NCBI RefSeq assembly: GCF_000425845.1
Contig: NZ_AUEF01000001.1
Span: forward strand, 124,001 to 188,000
From: Jeotgalicoccus psychrophilus DSM 19085
Lineage (GTDB): Bacteria; Bacillota; Bacilli; Staphylococcales; Salinicoccaceae
Direction: 5' to 3'
DNA length: 64,000 nt
A program made the translations under genes and the position numbers. Under the pieces are notes generated by a model. The model searched no databases. It had not been told where the DNA came from and saw only the letters and a list, made by a program, of their open reading frames with translations. Positions 44,637 to 53,659 of this stretch are shown piece after piece; positions within the stretch are counted from its first letter, which is position 1, and the number at the start of each line of letters is the position of its first letter.

Positions 44637-45599
44637 TTATATTTCCAGTATAAATAATTCAAACAAAGCATTACGATCGAGATAACTTGATTTGAACTTG
44701 TAATCGATATCACGGCATATAACCATTTTCTGAAGCAATGCATCCAGCGGGTACTTTCTCGTGTGTCTCTGTGCAAGTTTAACTCTGTACGGATGGACTT
44801 TCAGTGTTTTCGCAATATTATCTTCTTGATACCCTTCTCCGTTTAAAATCTTCACCTGATACAGCAGTCTGAACTGTCCGATAACCAGATGAAGCAGTTT
44901 CATCGGCTCTTCCTTTTGTAAAATCAGTTCACGCACTAAATTAACAGCTTTCGTTTTTTCATTTTTTAAGATGAAATCCGTCAGCAGAAATACATTTTGT
45001 TCCAGAGATACACTGACTGCACTTTCGACGTCCTCTACTGTAATATTCCCGTCAGCATAAAGAACTAATTTCGTTACTTCATTATGTACAGACTCATACT
45101 TATAACTGGTTTTTTCAAGCAGCAGATTCAGTGCATCAGTAGAAATTTCAATATCGTTACGGTCCAGCACCGTACGGACATAGTTCGTTAATTCCTGTTC
45201 GTTCATCTCGTTAATCTCTATCTGTTTACCGCGCTCTGTTATCATTTTTGTAATTTTTTTACGCTTATCGAGCTTCTCTGTAATAACAGTAAAAATAAGC
45301 AGCGTATCATCGCTTTTATTTTTAATATAATCAATCAGCAGATCAATATTATGATTCACAGCTGTTCCTGATTTCTGAGCGGTAAACAAAATCGCTTCTT
45401 CAACGACGATGACTTTTCTGTCAGCAAGAAAAGGCAGGGTTTGTGCTTCCTCGACAATCTGTTCAACAGTCGTATCTTTAAAATTAATTTTTGTATAGTT
45501 AAAATCGTCTAGTGTTCCGACGTATTCTTTGGCAATACTTTTTATTTTATCTTCTATGCGGATAATATTAGTGCCATACAGAAGCTGCAGCAATTCCAT
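44637..45599 (-). CDS. holA: DNA polymerase III delta subunit
   Basis: A 320-residue clamp-loader subunit that opens the beta clamp. N-terminal AAA-like domain with LLQLLYGTNIIRIEDKI and QTLPFLADRKVIVVEEA, and a C-terminal collar domain with HPYRVKLAQRHTRKYP near 275. P-loop residues are degenerate, as in all delta subunits. It is convergent with rpsT and divergent from yqzM. Confidence 0.94.
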   Translation of the reverse strand: MELLQLLYGTNIIRIEDKIKSIAKEYVGTLDDFNYTKINFKDTTVEQIVEEAQTLPFLADRKVIVVEEAILFTAQKSGTAVNHNIDLLIDYIKNKSDDTLLIFTVITEKLDKRKKITKMITERGKQIEINEMNEQELTNYVRTVLDRNDIEISTDALNLLLEKTSYKYESVHNEVTKLVLYADGNITVEDVESAVSVSLEQNVFLLTDFILKNEKTKAVNLVRELILQKEEPMKLLHLVIGQFRLLYQVKILNGEGYQEDNIAKTLKVHPYRVKLAQRHTRKYPLDALLQKMVICRDIDYKFKSSYLDRNALFELFILEI

Positions 45600-45687
45600 A
45601 AATAATCTCCTTAATGTTTATAAATCTATTATAGCTTTTTATTTAAAATTAGCCTATACTGTAACTAAGTGTTTAGGGGGTAATTAT

Positions 45688-45822
45688 ATGAATAAGTTTG
45701 AGAAAAATGTTCAGTCAAAAAACAATGACGTTATTGACGCAGGTCTTGCTTTCATAGTTGGATTCGTGGCACTTGCTGTAATTTATATTATTCCACAAGT
45801 ATTCGCTATCGTTGCAGGATAA
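45688..45822 (+). CDS. yqzM: YqzM family small membrane protein
   Basis: A 44-residue protein with N-terminal FEKNVQSKNNDVIDAG and one membrane segment (about 20-42). The N-terminal motif matches YqzM of B. subtilis, found at the same place between comEC and holA. Function unknown. AGGGGG lies upstream of the ATG at 45688; the open frame reaching 45529 overlaps the start of holA and is not used. Confidence 0.85.
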   Translation: MNKFEKNVQSKNNDVIDAGLAFIVGFVALAVIYIIPQVFAIVAG

Positions 45823-45834
45823 TCGACAGAATCA

Positions 45835-48090
45835 TCAGGGCCGGCTCTCCGGCTCTTTTTTTATGTCTTTTTTCAGACACTCTTCACCGTACTCACTAAA
45901 TTTTGCACGGATACATATTGTATCATGATTTATTTTAAACTCCACCATTCCCTTAGCATTTGTACTGATAATTCTGCTCGGCTCCAATGTCTCAACTACA
46001 CTGTCATGAGGATGACCGTAACGGTTATTGACCCCGGCTGATATCAATGAGATTTCAGGGCTTACTTCATCAATAAAACGTTCACCGCTCGACGTATCAC
46101 TGCCGTGATGCCCTACTTTTAAAATATCACTTTTTAAATTATACAATGACATCAATTCCTCTTCAGTCCGAAGACCAGCATCACCTGTAAATAAAATACT
46201 GAAGTGGTTTAGATGCGCTTTTAAGACGACGGATTGTTCGTTCGAGTCCAAAGGTTCACTCTCATGTAAAAAGTTTTCAAAATGAATATCTCCGACACTG
46301 AATTCAGAAAATCGGCGGCTGTCGACAATTAAAGACTGCTGCTCGGGACTCAGCTGCATCACCCACTCATTAAATTTAATATCCTGTGTATTCATAATAA
46401 TATTCCCAACTTCTTTCTTCTCAAGAATATTAATCACTTCCCCGCTGTGATCAAGATCCAGATGACTGATTATAAGCAGGTCGATAAAATCTATGCCCTG
46501 CTCTTTTAAATAAGGCAGCAGTGTTTTATCGCTTAGATTAATAGTGCTATCATCATGCTTATAGGCACCGCCTGTATCAATCAGAACAGTTTTATAGTTT
46601 TTGTGGTCCTGTATAACAAATGCATCTCCCTGGCCGACATCAACCATTGTGAGCGTAAATTCTGTATTTAAGTGCTGATGATTAACGACGAGTACAGTAA
46701 TGAAAATCATAATACAGACTATTATCTTCTTTGCTTTAAACTGTAAAACATTTACCGTCAGCCGGTAAGTTAAAAACAGCAGAATGATAATAGTGGTTCC
46801 GGATAAGTTTTTTACAGATATTCGATGTTTAAATGCATCTGAAATTAAATAAATACAGCTTTTCATCAGCGAAAACAGCAAATGATAAAGTTCATTTATA
46901 GTCGGCGGAAAATGTAAAAATATAAGCAGGTTAAAAATTATTACGCTCGGAAAGATAATAAATGAAAATACGGGTACGAAAACTATATTCAAGAGCAGAC
47001 CGCTGATGCTGATTTCATTAAAGTGGATTAACACTATTACGAGTGTCGACAGTTCGCTGATGACTGTAATCAGTACAAGCTGAATAATACTGCTGTAGTG
47101 CATAAACAAAGGACGTGTCAGCAGGATAAAGTATGTAGTGACATATGACAGCTGAAATCCGGCATGATAAATCACATATGGATTAATGAGAATTTGAATA
47201 AGTGCACTTAAGGAAATAATTGCGAGATACGGTTTTTTCTTAAAAAAGGAGCAGACCAGAAGCAATACACCCATAAAAACTGCACGGAGCACACTTGGAG
47301 AAAAGAAATTTAGAAACAGGAAAAATATCAGTGAAATTATTATAATAATTTTGATTATATTTAACGGCAGTCGGAAATATTTTAAAACACCAAAAATAAC
47401 CCCACTTAAAAATGCAACGTGAGTACCGGAAATTACGTATAGATGATATATACCAAGTTTTTGCAGTGAATCAAAAAAATCCGGACTGATATAATTTTTA
47501 TTGCCGATTGACAGTGTTAATATATCGAATTTGTAATCGTACACTGAAGCATTCAGTACTTTTGACATATATGCATGCCTGATATTGCTGAACTTCTGAC
47601 TGTAAGTTAAACTGCCTGGTTCACATTCAAGCTCAGCAGTATCATTTAAATATATTCTGCCGGCGAGTTCATTAATCTTTAAAGACTCGTGAGCATTCTT
47701 TTTAATAAAGTTCCGCTGTTCCTGCGGTATCGTGACCTGCATACGGCCTCTGCATGTACTGCCGATATCAAGACGGGCATTTCCCGCACCGTCATACAGC
47801 TCGTAAGTTCTGCCGTTATTACTGACTATATAATGGAGACTGTCGGTGTAATACTTATAGTCCTCGATAACAACATCAGTCAGTATATGCTCATCGAGAA
47901 CAATATCTTCGTTAAAATAAGTGAGTGCAGAGGCAGCTGCTGTTAAAGTCAGTACAGATTTAAATAACAGACTCCCCCCTTTTAAATGACAGCTGTACAG
48001 TAAAATTGCATAAAAAAATAAGCCCAGTAATGGGCTTTTAATTATTGTACATCCGGCAATAATTGATATAAAAAGATAAAATAATATCAT
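45835..48090 (-). CDS. comEC: DNA uptake channel protein ComEC
   Basis: A 751-residue polytopic protein that translocates transforming DNA across the membrane. N-terminal helices and an OB-like loop, a central competence domain with about eight helices (LYVISGTHVAFLSG near 215, SPSVLRAVFMG near 262), and a C-terminal metallo-beta-lactamase domain with HLDLDHSGE near 540 and VGHHGSDTSSGE near 665. The length and motifs indicate an intact gene. The final codons are shaped by an opposing terminator. Confidence 0.95.
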   Translation of the reverse strand: MILFYLFISIIAGCTIIKSPLLGLFFYAILLYSCHLKGGSLLFKSVLTLTAAASALTYFNEDIVLDEHILTDVVIEDYKYYTDSLHYIVSNNGRTYELYDGAGNARLDIGSTCRGRMQVTIPQEQRNFIKKNAHESLKINELAGRIYLNDTAELECEPGSLTYSQKFSNIRHAYMSKVLNASVYDYKFDILTLSIGNKNYISPDFFDSLQKLGIYHLYVISGTHVAFLSGVIFGVLKYFRLPLNIIKIIIIISLIFFLFLNFFSPSVLRAVFMGVLLLVCSFFKKKPYLAIISLSALIQILINPYVIYHAGFQLSYVTTYFILLTRPLFMHYSSIIQLVLITVISELSTLVIVLIHFNEISISGLLLNIVFVPVFSFIIFPSVIIFNLLIFLHFPPTINELYHLLFSLMKSCIYLISDAFKHRISVKNLSGTTIIILLFLTYRLTVNVLQFKAKKIIVCIMIFITVLVVNHQHLNTEFTLTMVDVGQGDAFVIQDHKNYKTVLIDTGGAYKHDDSTINLSDKTLLPYLKEQGIDFIDLLIISHLDLDHSGEVINILEKKEVGNIIMNTQDIKFNEWVMQLSPEQQSLIVDSRRFSEFSVGDIHFENFLHESEPLDSNEQSVVLKAHLNHFSILFTGDAGLRTEEELMSLYNLKSDILKVGHHGSDTSSGERFIDEVSPEISLISAGVNNRYGHPHDSVVETLEPSRIISTNAKGMVEFKINHDTICIRAKFSEYGEECLKKDIKKEPESRP
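45839..45862 (+). terminator. yqzM terminator nested in the 3' end of comEC
   Basis: GCCGG/CCGGC stem (45840-45844 with 45849-45853), CTCT loop, then TCTTTTTTT on the plus strand. It lies inside the last codons of comEC on the other strand. Confidence 0.85.
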
Positions 48091-48548
48091 TTTATTGACT
48101 CGAAATACGTATTCAGCTTTTGATTGTCAAGCTCGATCAGTTCATAATGCACATTGTTTTTATTTAACAATTCAATTGCGTAAGGATGATTTTTATAATC
48201 GGTACGGTAATATATATTTTTAATGCCTGCCTGAATCAGTGATTTGGTACAGTTTACACATGGAAAATGAGTAACATATACGGACGCGCCTTCTGTTGAG
48301 ACACCAAATTTAGAACATTGAAGAAGTCCATTAATTTCTGCGTGAATGGTTCTGATGCAATGACCGTCTTCCACATAGCATCCTTCATCCACACAATGGA
48401 CTTCACCGGAGACGGAACCATTGTATCCACCTGCGATAATCCGGTTATCTTTTACGATAGTTGCACCGACGCTCAATCGTTCACATGTTGAACGGAGCGA
48501 CAGCAGCATTGCCTGTGCCATAAAATATTCATGCCAATTTATACGCAT
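48087..48548 (-). CDS. comEB: ComEB, dCMP deaminase family protein
   Basis: A 153-residue zinc deaminase-like protein. Zinc ligands are His in TIHAEINGLL near 70 and two Cys in PCVNCTKSL near 98-101. It resembles dCMP deaminase and probably acts in dCTP to dTTP metabolism; its need in transformation is doubtful in Bacillus. It overlaps comEC by four bases (ATGA). Confidence 0.93.
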   Translation of the reverse strand: MRINWHEYFMAQAMLLSLRSTCERLSVGATIVKDNRIIAGGYNGSVSGEVHCVDEGCYVEDGHCIRTIHAEINGLLQCSKFGVSTEGASVYVTHFPCVNCTKSLIQAGIKNIYYRTDYKNHPYAIELLNKNNVHYELIELDNQKLNTYFESIK

Positions 48549-48557
48549 AAAGTCACC

Positions 48558-49181
48558 TCAGTTTATAGTGATATACGGCTTCAGATTTTCAAATGTTTTG
48601 TCACCAATGCCGGGTATATTTTTTAAATCTTCAAGTGTGGCGAATAAGCCCTGTTCTTCGCGGTAAGTTAAAATTGCCTGCGCTTTTTTCTCGCCGATAC
48701 CGTTTAGAGTCGTCAATTCGTCTATGCCTGCCGTATTTATATTAACCAGTTGATCGGAAGCATCAGATGTCCCTGTTCCGCCTTCAACCAAATCCAGTAC
48801 AGCACTCTCATCAATTTCGCCTTCATAAGGAATATAAATAACCATTTCATCAGTAAGTTTTGCGGATTGGTTCACTGTCATTAAATCCGCTTTATCAGAC
48901 AGCACTGCAATATCGAGTACATTTTTAACTCTCGCGTCTGACGGCAGTTCATATACTCCCGGAGTGCTGACTGCACCTTTTACTTCAACGAATACAGTGG
49001 CAGCAGGAACTGAGACCTCAACAGGCTCTTCGACTTCAGGTTCCGCAGATCCGCTGTCAAATGCCAGTGACTCTACAGGCTCCTGTATACTCGTAATTAA
49101 AAAGTACACAAGAATAATAACAGCAGCAATGCCTCCAATTACATAAAACTTATACTGTTCAAAAAAAGATTTAATATCCAT
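48558..49181 (-). CDS. comEA: Competence DNA receptor ComEA
   Basis: A 207-residue membrane-anchored DNA-binding protein. One N-terminal helix (about 12-28), a flexible acidic stretch, an SLBB domain (about 65-125, VEVKGAVSTPGVYEL) and a C-terminal helix-hairpin-helix pair (LVNINTAGIDELTTLNGIGEKKA and NIPGIGDKTFENL). The ATG at 49181 follows GGAGGGG by six bases. It heads comEA-comEB-comEC. Its promoter region has an A9 tract and no recognisable -35 box, as expected for a competence-regulated gene. Confidence 0.93.
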   Translation of the reverse strand: MDIKSFFEQYKFYVIGGIAAVIILVYFLITSIQEPVESLAFDSGSAEPEVEEPVEVSVPAATVFVEVKGAVSTPGVYELPSDARVKNVLDIAVLSDKADLMTVNQSAKLTDEMVIYIPYEGEIDESAVLDLVEGGTGTSDASDQLVNINTAGIDELTTLNGIGEKKAQAILTYREEQGLFATLEDLKNIPGIGDKTFENLKPYITIN

Positions 49182-49287
49182 CGTTTTCCCCTCCATATAA
49201 AATACCTCTCATACTATATATAGGGAAAAACGGCGATTTATTTTTTTTTCGTACAAGTTAATTTATAAACCTGCATAAATGCAAAAA

Positions 49288-50019
49288 TCATTTCTTTAAA
49301 ATGTAAAAGTTTCTTTCAGCTACTTCAGTAATAACATTAGTGGTATCAAAGTCACTGAATGTTTTATCGATAATAAAACCTGCATCATTCACTATTTTTA
49401 AAATTTCACTGTGTTTATATGTCTGCTGATAGTGAGTTTCTTCGTACTTTTCATATAAATTTTCATGATTTCTAATGAAAAATGTCAATTCATGCCAAAC
49501 GCTGAGCGCTTCTTCACCCGGAACTGTCTGCCATGTGTAAAAAACATCGTCTGTACTGTCCGAATATAACTCAAAATTAAAATCATTCTGCATTTTATGT
49601 TCTGTATGCACATCAAAAATAAACACGCCGCCCTCATTTAAATGAGCATAAACATTTTCAAGCACAGTAGTAAAATCTTTCTTTGAAGGTGCATAATTCA
49701 GTACGTCAGCTGTTGCTGTAATCATATCAAACGATTCATCCAGCTTCATAGTCATCATATCACTGACTTTGTATTCGCTCGAGGCATCATTTTCTTTGGC
49801 AATCTTCACCATTTCCAGCGAGTTATCAATGCCGAGTTTTCTCTTTGCACTAAGTGCTTTTAAAATCTCACCGGTACCTGCACCAATGTCTAAAATCGAC
49901 TCTGCACCCGCTTTTACTTCATTAATAATATCGAGCCACAAATTATACGGCATATCATAGTTTAATATATCGTATACTTTGGCGAATGTTTTGTATTCGC
50001 TAGCCTCCAATAGTATCAC
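49288..50019 (-). CDS. yqeM: SAM-dependent methyltransferase YqeM
   Basis: A 243-residue class I methyltransferase (YqeM family). Motif I is ILDIGAGTGEILKAL near 45, with DMITATADVLNY near 95. Substrate unknown. The start is unclear: a GGAGG at the end of rsfS is followed by no ATG, GTG or TTG in frame, and homologues begin near EYKTFAKVYD. The candidates are GTG 50019 and TTG 50010. It overlaps rsfS by up to 20 bases. Confidence 0.85.
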   Translation of the reverse strand: MILLEASEYKTFAKVYDILNYDMPYNLWLDIINEVKAGAESILDIGAGTGEILKALSAKRKLGIDNSLEMVKIAKENDASSEYKVSDMMTMKLDESFDMITATADVLNYAPSKKDFTTVLENVYAHLNEGGVFIFDVHTEHKMQNDFNFELYSDSTDDVFYTWQTVPGEEALSVWHELTFFIRNHENLYEKYEETHYQQTYKHSEILKIVNDAGFIIDKTFSDFDTTNVITEVAERNFYILKK

Positions 50020-50338
50020 CGGAATCTTTAAATAAACGCTCTAAATTATAATATTCGCGTTCTGTTTTCAAGAATATATGAACGATAACGTCGCCGACAT
50101 CACAAAGAATCCATTTACCCTGTTTTTGTCCTTCGATATTGATATCGAGTCCATTTTTATGAGCTACTGATCTGACTTCGTCACTGATTGCTTGTGCCTG
50201 ACGTTCTGAATTACCGTGGCATATAACAAAATAGTCCGTCACCGGGCTCGTTTCTTTTACATCATATACTTTAATTTCAGCAGCACGCTTATCGTCACAT
50301 GCCTCAACCATTAATTCCAATACTTCTTTACTTTGCAT
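50000..50338 (-). CDS. rsfS: Ribosomal silencing factor RsfS
   Basis: A 112-residue protein binding L14 on the large subunit and blocking subunit joining in starvation. DYFVICHGNSERQAQAISDEV and GLDINIEGQKQGKWILCDVGDVIVHIF form the family signature. It is four bases after yqeK, in the common yqeH-aroE-yhbY-nadD-yqeK-rsfS-yqeM run. Confidence 0.96.
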   Translation of the reverse strand: MQSKEVLELMVEACDDKRAAEIKVYDVKETSPVTDYFVICHGNSERQAQAISDEVRSVAHKNGLDINIEGQKQGKWILCDVGDVIVHIFLKTEREYYNLERLFKDSGDTIGG

Positions 50339-50342
50339 CCTG

Positions 50343-50912
50343 TCACTCCCTGGCCATATTATAATAATTTAGACATTCAATTGTCTTATAGTAAATCGTC
50401 TGATCTTTATTCAGCAAATGTTTCACATTTGCTTTTGTAATTGTATAAATTGCTAAATCCAGATTCTGCTCTTTAAACACAATATCACGTACAGCGTCGA
50501 CACCCGGCTGAGTGCGTTTAGGCTCGATGTAGTCTGCAACGAAAATAATCTTTTCGATGATGCCCATCTGTTTTCGGCCGGATGTGTGGTAAGCAATTGC
50601 ATTTAAAATCTCTTCATCTGTAATGTCAAACTTATTCTTCATTTTAGCCGCTGCAATTGGACCATGCAGGACTTCAGTTTTATACTGGAGCAGCTCAGGA
50701 TCGAGATTCTCTGCAGTTACCGTCTGATACATTTTACTCAGTTCATCGTATTTCGAATAATCATGCAGAATACCGGCTAAAAAACATTTTTCTGCATCTG
50801 CGTTAAATATTTCAGCCATTTTTACAGCTGTTTCAGCAACGCGCTGACAATGGTTAAATCTTTTTTTCGGCAATTTTTCTGCTGCAACTTTCAGTGCTTT
50901 TTTACGTTTCAT
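50343..50912 (-). CDS. yqeK: YqeK HD-domain Ap4A hydrolase
   Basis: A 189-residue HD-domain phosphohydrolase. Metal ligands are in RFNHCQRVAETA, FLAGILHDYSK (HD) and HGPIAA plus DYIEPKR. Members of this family hydrolyse diadenosine tetraphosphate symmetrically to two ADP. The ATG at 50912 has AAGGAG upstream and overlaps nadD by 11 bases. Confidence 0.92.
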   Translation of the reverse strand: MKRKKALKVAAEKLPKKRFNHCQRVAETAVKMAEIFNADAEKCFLAGILHDYSKYDELSKMYQTVTAENLDPELLQYKTEVLHGPIAAAKMKNKFDITDEEILNAIAYHTSGRKQMGIIEKIIFVADYIEPKRTQPGVDAVRDIVFKEQNLDLAIYTITKANVKHLLNKDQTIYYKTIECLNYYNMARE

Positions 50913-51465
50913 ATAATCGCTGCTCCTTAATGTATCCGTACACATTCTCATGCATTAAGTGCCTGACTTCAGTATTTGTTTTTAAACGCTCTCTTATAAG
51001 CGTCGATGAAACCTCAACGATATTAGTATTTAATTTAATAAACGGAGCTTTAACATTATATAATTCATCATTACGGTCCAATACTACAAATTTTGCAAGT
51101 TCATGTAATTTGTCAGCATTCGCCCATTTATCGAATGATATATAATGATCTGTTCCGATAATAAAATACAATTCATCGCCGGGATATTTTTCATGCAAAT
51201 ACTTCAGTGTGTCAAAAGTATACGTTACCTGATGCTGATCGATTTCAAATGTGTCTATCTCAGCGAAATCGTAATCTTTTACTGCGAGTTTTAACATATT
51301 TAAACGATGTCTGTCACTGGAACCTGTCTGTTTTTTGAACGGTGAAATAAAGGTCGGCACAACGATGACCTTATCCAGTTCCATGCCGATATAAGTTTCC
51401 GCGAATGCATTAATATGACCGTTATGAACCGGGTCAAATGTTCCGCCGAATACACCTATTTTCAT
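50902..51465 (-). CDS. nadD: Nicotinate-nucleotide adenylyltransferase
   Basis: A 187-residue enzyme making deamido-NAD from NaMN and ATP. N-terminal GGTFDPVHNGHI (7-18) is the nucleotidyltransferase HxGH-type motif, and VEVSSTLIRERL near 153 is the ISSTxIR-type motif. It overlaps both yhbY (four bases) and yqeK (11 bases), so translation is coupled. Confidence 0.96.
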   Translation of the reverse strand: MKIGVFGGTFDPVHNGHINAFAETYIGMELDKVIVVPTFISPFKKQTGSSDRHRLNMLKLAVKDYDFAEIDTFEIDQHQVTYTFDTLKYLHEKYPGDELYFIIGTDHYISFDKWANADKLHELAKFVVLDRNDELYNVKAPFIKLNTNIVEVSSTLIRERLKTNTEVRHLMHENVYGYIKEQRLYET

Positions 51466-51755
51466 GGCAGTTTAATTTCTTTGTTATCCTTTGATTCTCT
51501 GTAAAGTACAATTGTGCTGCCCATTACTTGTACAAGTTCAGATCCTGTACCTGCCACAAGTCTTTCAACAATTGAATCTTTATCTTCCATGCAGTTTTGC
51601 AAAACAGACACTTTCACCAATTCACGTTTTTCAAGAACATCATCAAACTGTTCTACAAAATTTTCTGTAACACCATTCTTACCTACTTGAAAAAGCGGCT
51701 TTTCATGGTGTGCTAATGAACGCAAATAGCGTTTCTGTTTACCTGTTAATGTCAT
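51462..51755 (-). CDS. yhbY: YhbY family RNA-binding protein
   Basis: A 97-residue CRM-domain protein. LTGKQKRYLRSLAHHEKPLFQVGKNGVTE matches the family start, with the GNxG-type loop at VGKNG near 23. Associated with 50S assembly. It overlaps aroE by four bases and nadD by four bases. Confidence 0.93.
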   Translation of the reverse strand: MTLTGKQKRYLRSLAHHEKPLFQVGKNGVTENFVEQFDDVLEKRELVKVSVLQNCMEDKDSIVERLVAGTGSELVQVMGSTIVLYRESKDNKEIKLP

Positions 51756-52549
51756 TTTATTTCCTCCATATATCGTTGCAGTGCATCTTGCACCGCTTTA
51801 TTGCTGCCTGTTTTGGCAGTCCAGATTTCAAATGCATCGAGTGCCTGATTAATCAGCATCTCAAGCCCATTCGCATTATTTTTAAAATAGTTCATAAATG
51901 GTGTTACCGCCGGATTATAAATTAAATCCATGCCTGCAGTATCTTCTGTTATAAACGACGTATCAAGCTGCATCATTTCAAACACATCTTCACCGTTCAG
52001 TCCGAGCGGTGTTGCATTTATGACCGCATCGTATGATTCGCCGGTAAACTCCGTATTTAAAAGTCTGTTAAAGTCGGCTGTCTTAAATGAGTCAAAACTT
52101 TCGGCTCTTCTCGCCATCACTGTCACTTCATCATTGTTATCCGCATGTGCACGGTGCACAGCTTTCGCAGCACCGCCTGCACCAAGTATAAGAACATGTC
52201 GTTTTTTTAGTCCGAACGCATCGTTAAAAGCTTTCATATAACCGGTAATATCAGTATTGTATCCGTGATACTTGCCATTTTTAACATGGACTGTATTTAC
52301 TGCTCCAATTTTCTCTGCTGCGGGTGCAATATAGTCCAGATACTTCATGATATTTTCTTTATGAGGCACAGTAACATTGAAGCCTGATAAATTATGTTCA
52401 TTTACCAAAGTTTTAATATTAGCAAGTGACTCAGGTTTTATTTCAAGCGCCTTGTAATCAGCATAGATATTTAACACTTTAAAGTTTGCATTATGAATGA
52501 CTGGTGACAGTGTGTGTTTAACAGGATAGCCGATTACTGCATAGTTCAT
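51752..52549 (-). CDS. aroE: Shikimate dehydrogenase
   Basis: A 265-residue NADP-dependent enzyme of aromatic amino acid synthesis. Substrate site GYPVKHTLSPVIHN (7-20) and NVTVPHKE (Lys) near 60, NAD-binding GAGGAAKAV near 125, and C-terminal EMLINQALDAFEIWT. It starts two bases after yqeH stop and overlaps yhbY. Confidence 0.96.
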   Translation of the reverse strand: MNYAVIGYPVKHTLSPVIHNANFKVLNIYADYKALEIKPESLANIKTLVNEHNLSGFNVTVPHKENIMKYLDYIAPAAEKIGAVNTVHVKNGKYHGYNTDITGYMKAFNDAFGLKKRHVLILGAGGAAKAVHRAHADNNDEVTVMARRAESFDSFKTADFNRLLNTEFTGESYDAVINATPLGLNGEDVFEMMQLDTSFITEDTAGMDLIYNPAVTPFMNYFKNNANGLEMLINQALDAFEIWTAKTGSNKAVQDALQRYMEEIK

Positions 52550-52551
52550 CT

Positions 52552-53658
52552 TTACTGCACTCCTTTAAAAATAGTCGAACGTACAGTGACATTAACGCCT
52601 TTCGGTACAGTAACTGTAACGACGGACGGTTTTGCAACCGACACAAAAGTCAGTCCGCTGATTAAAATATCACTTGCATCGTCCAGCGTAAATTCATGGA
52701 CATCAAAACTTGTGCTTAAATATGCTTCTTCAATTTCCGGCGGTGCAAGTAAACCATTGTAATGCTTATCATAAAATTCACCAGCATTAACAGTTTTCGT
52801 GCGGTGAACATTCAAATGGTGGTTGCAGTATACCGAAAAGCTGTTTGCTTCCCCTGAAATATAATCCACGCGTGCAAGATTTCCGATAAAGAGCGTCTGC
52901 TCACTTTTCAGCTGGAAAGTTTTCGCTTTGATTTCTTTATCAGGCGAAACATATTTTAAATCTTTTATTTTTACGTAGTGTGCAATTTGAGAATCAACGA
53001 CAATTCCCGGAGTATCATACAGTGTCTGAGTATCTCCAAGAGGAATATCAATCATGCCGAGAGTCGTTCCAGGTATATTGCTCGTCGTAATAACATTTTT
53101 TAAGCCTGTGTTATCTTCAAGCAGCTTATTGATTAAAGTCGATTTGCCGACGTTAGTTGTGCCGACGATATACACATCTTTACCATTTGCCATTTCGCTA
53201 ATTTTCTTCATCAGAGTATCCAGGTTACGGCCTTTTAATGCACTGATTGCAATCGTATCATTCGCTGTAATACCAGCATCTTTAAGCATTTTTTTAGCAC
53301 GTTCCACTAAGCGGCTGACATTTGTCGATTTAGGGAATAAGTCTGTTTTGTTAATTACAGCCAGTACTTTTTTATCTCCGACAATACGGTTGAACGACGG
53401 AATAATACTGCCTTCGAAATCGAATACGTCGATTACTTTAACAATCAGGCTGTCTGTTTCGTAAAGTGAATTCAGCATCGTTAAAAAGTCTCCTGAATCC
53501 ACGTTTAACTCCTGCACTTCGTTATAATGTCTTAAACGGTAGCAGCGCTGACAAATCGGCTCTTCTTTATCGAGTCCGCTTGCTGGAATATACCCTTCTT
53601 CGTTCTTGTTTTCTGTTTGCAAGATGCTTCCGCATCCGACACATTTTATATCAGTCAA
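52552..53658 (-). CDS. yqeH: Circularly permuted GTPase YqeH
   Basis: A 368-residue ribosome-assembly GTPase for the 30S subunit. N-terminal treble-clef zinc finger with CVGCGS and CQRCYRLRHYN; motif order is permuted, G4 NKTDLFP near 104 before G1 GTTNVGKSTLIN near 166 and G3 DTPG near 215. C-terminal domain for rRNA binding. It follows yqeG by one base. Confidence 0.96.
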   Translation of the reverse strand: MTDIKCVGCGSILQTENKNEEGYIPASGLDKEEPICQRCYRLRHYNEVQELNVDSGDFLTMLNSLYETDSLIVKVIDVFDFEGSIIPSFNRIVGDKKVLAVINKTDLFPKSTNVSRLVERAKKMLKDAGITANDTIAISALKGRNLDTLMKKISEMANGKDVYIVGTTNVGKSTLINKLLEDNTGLKNVITTSNIPGTTLGMIDIPLGDTQTLYDTPGIVVDSQIAHYVKIKDLKYVSPDKEIKAKTFQLKSEQTLFIGNLARVDYISGEANSFSVYCNHHLNVHRTKTVNAGEFYDKHYNGLLAPPEIEEAYLSTSFDVHEFTLDDASDILISGLTFVSVAKPSVVTVTVPKGVNVTVRSTIFKGVQ

Positions 53659-53659
53659 A

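Noticed and set aside
45835-49181. Com genes as a transferred island
   Set aside because: comEA-comEB-comEC lies in its normal place next to holA and the yqe cluster, with base use like its surroundings.
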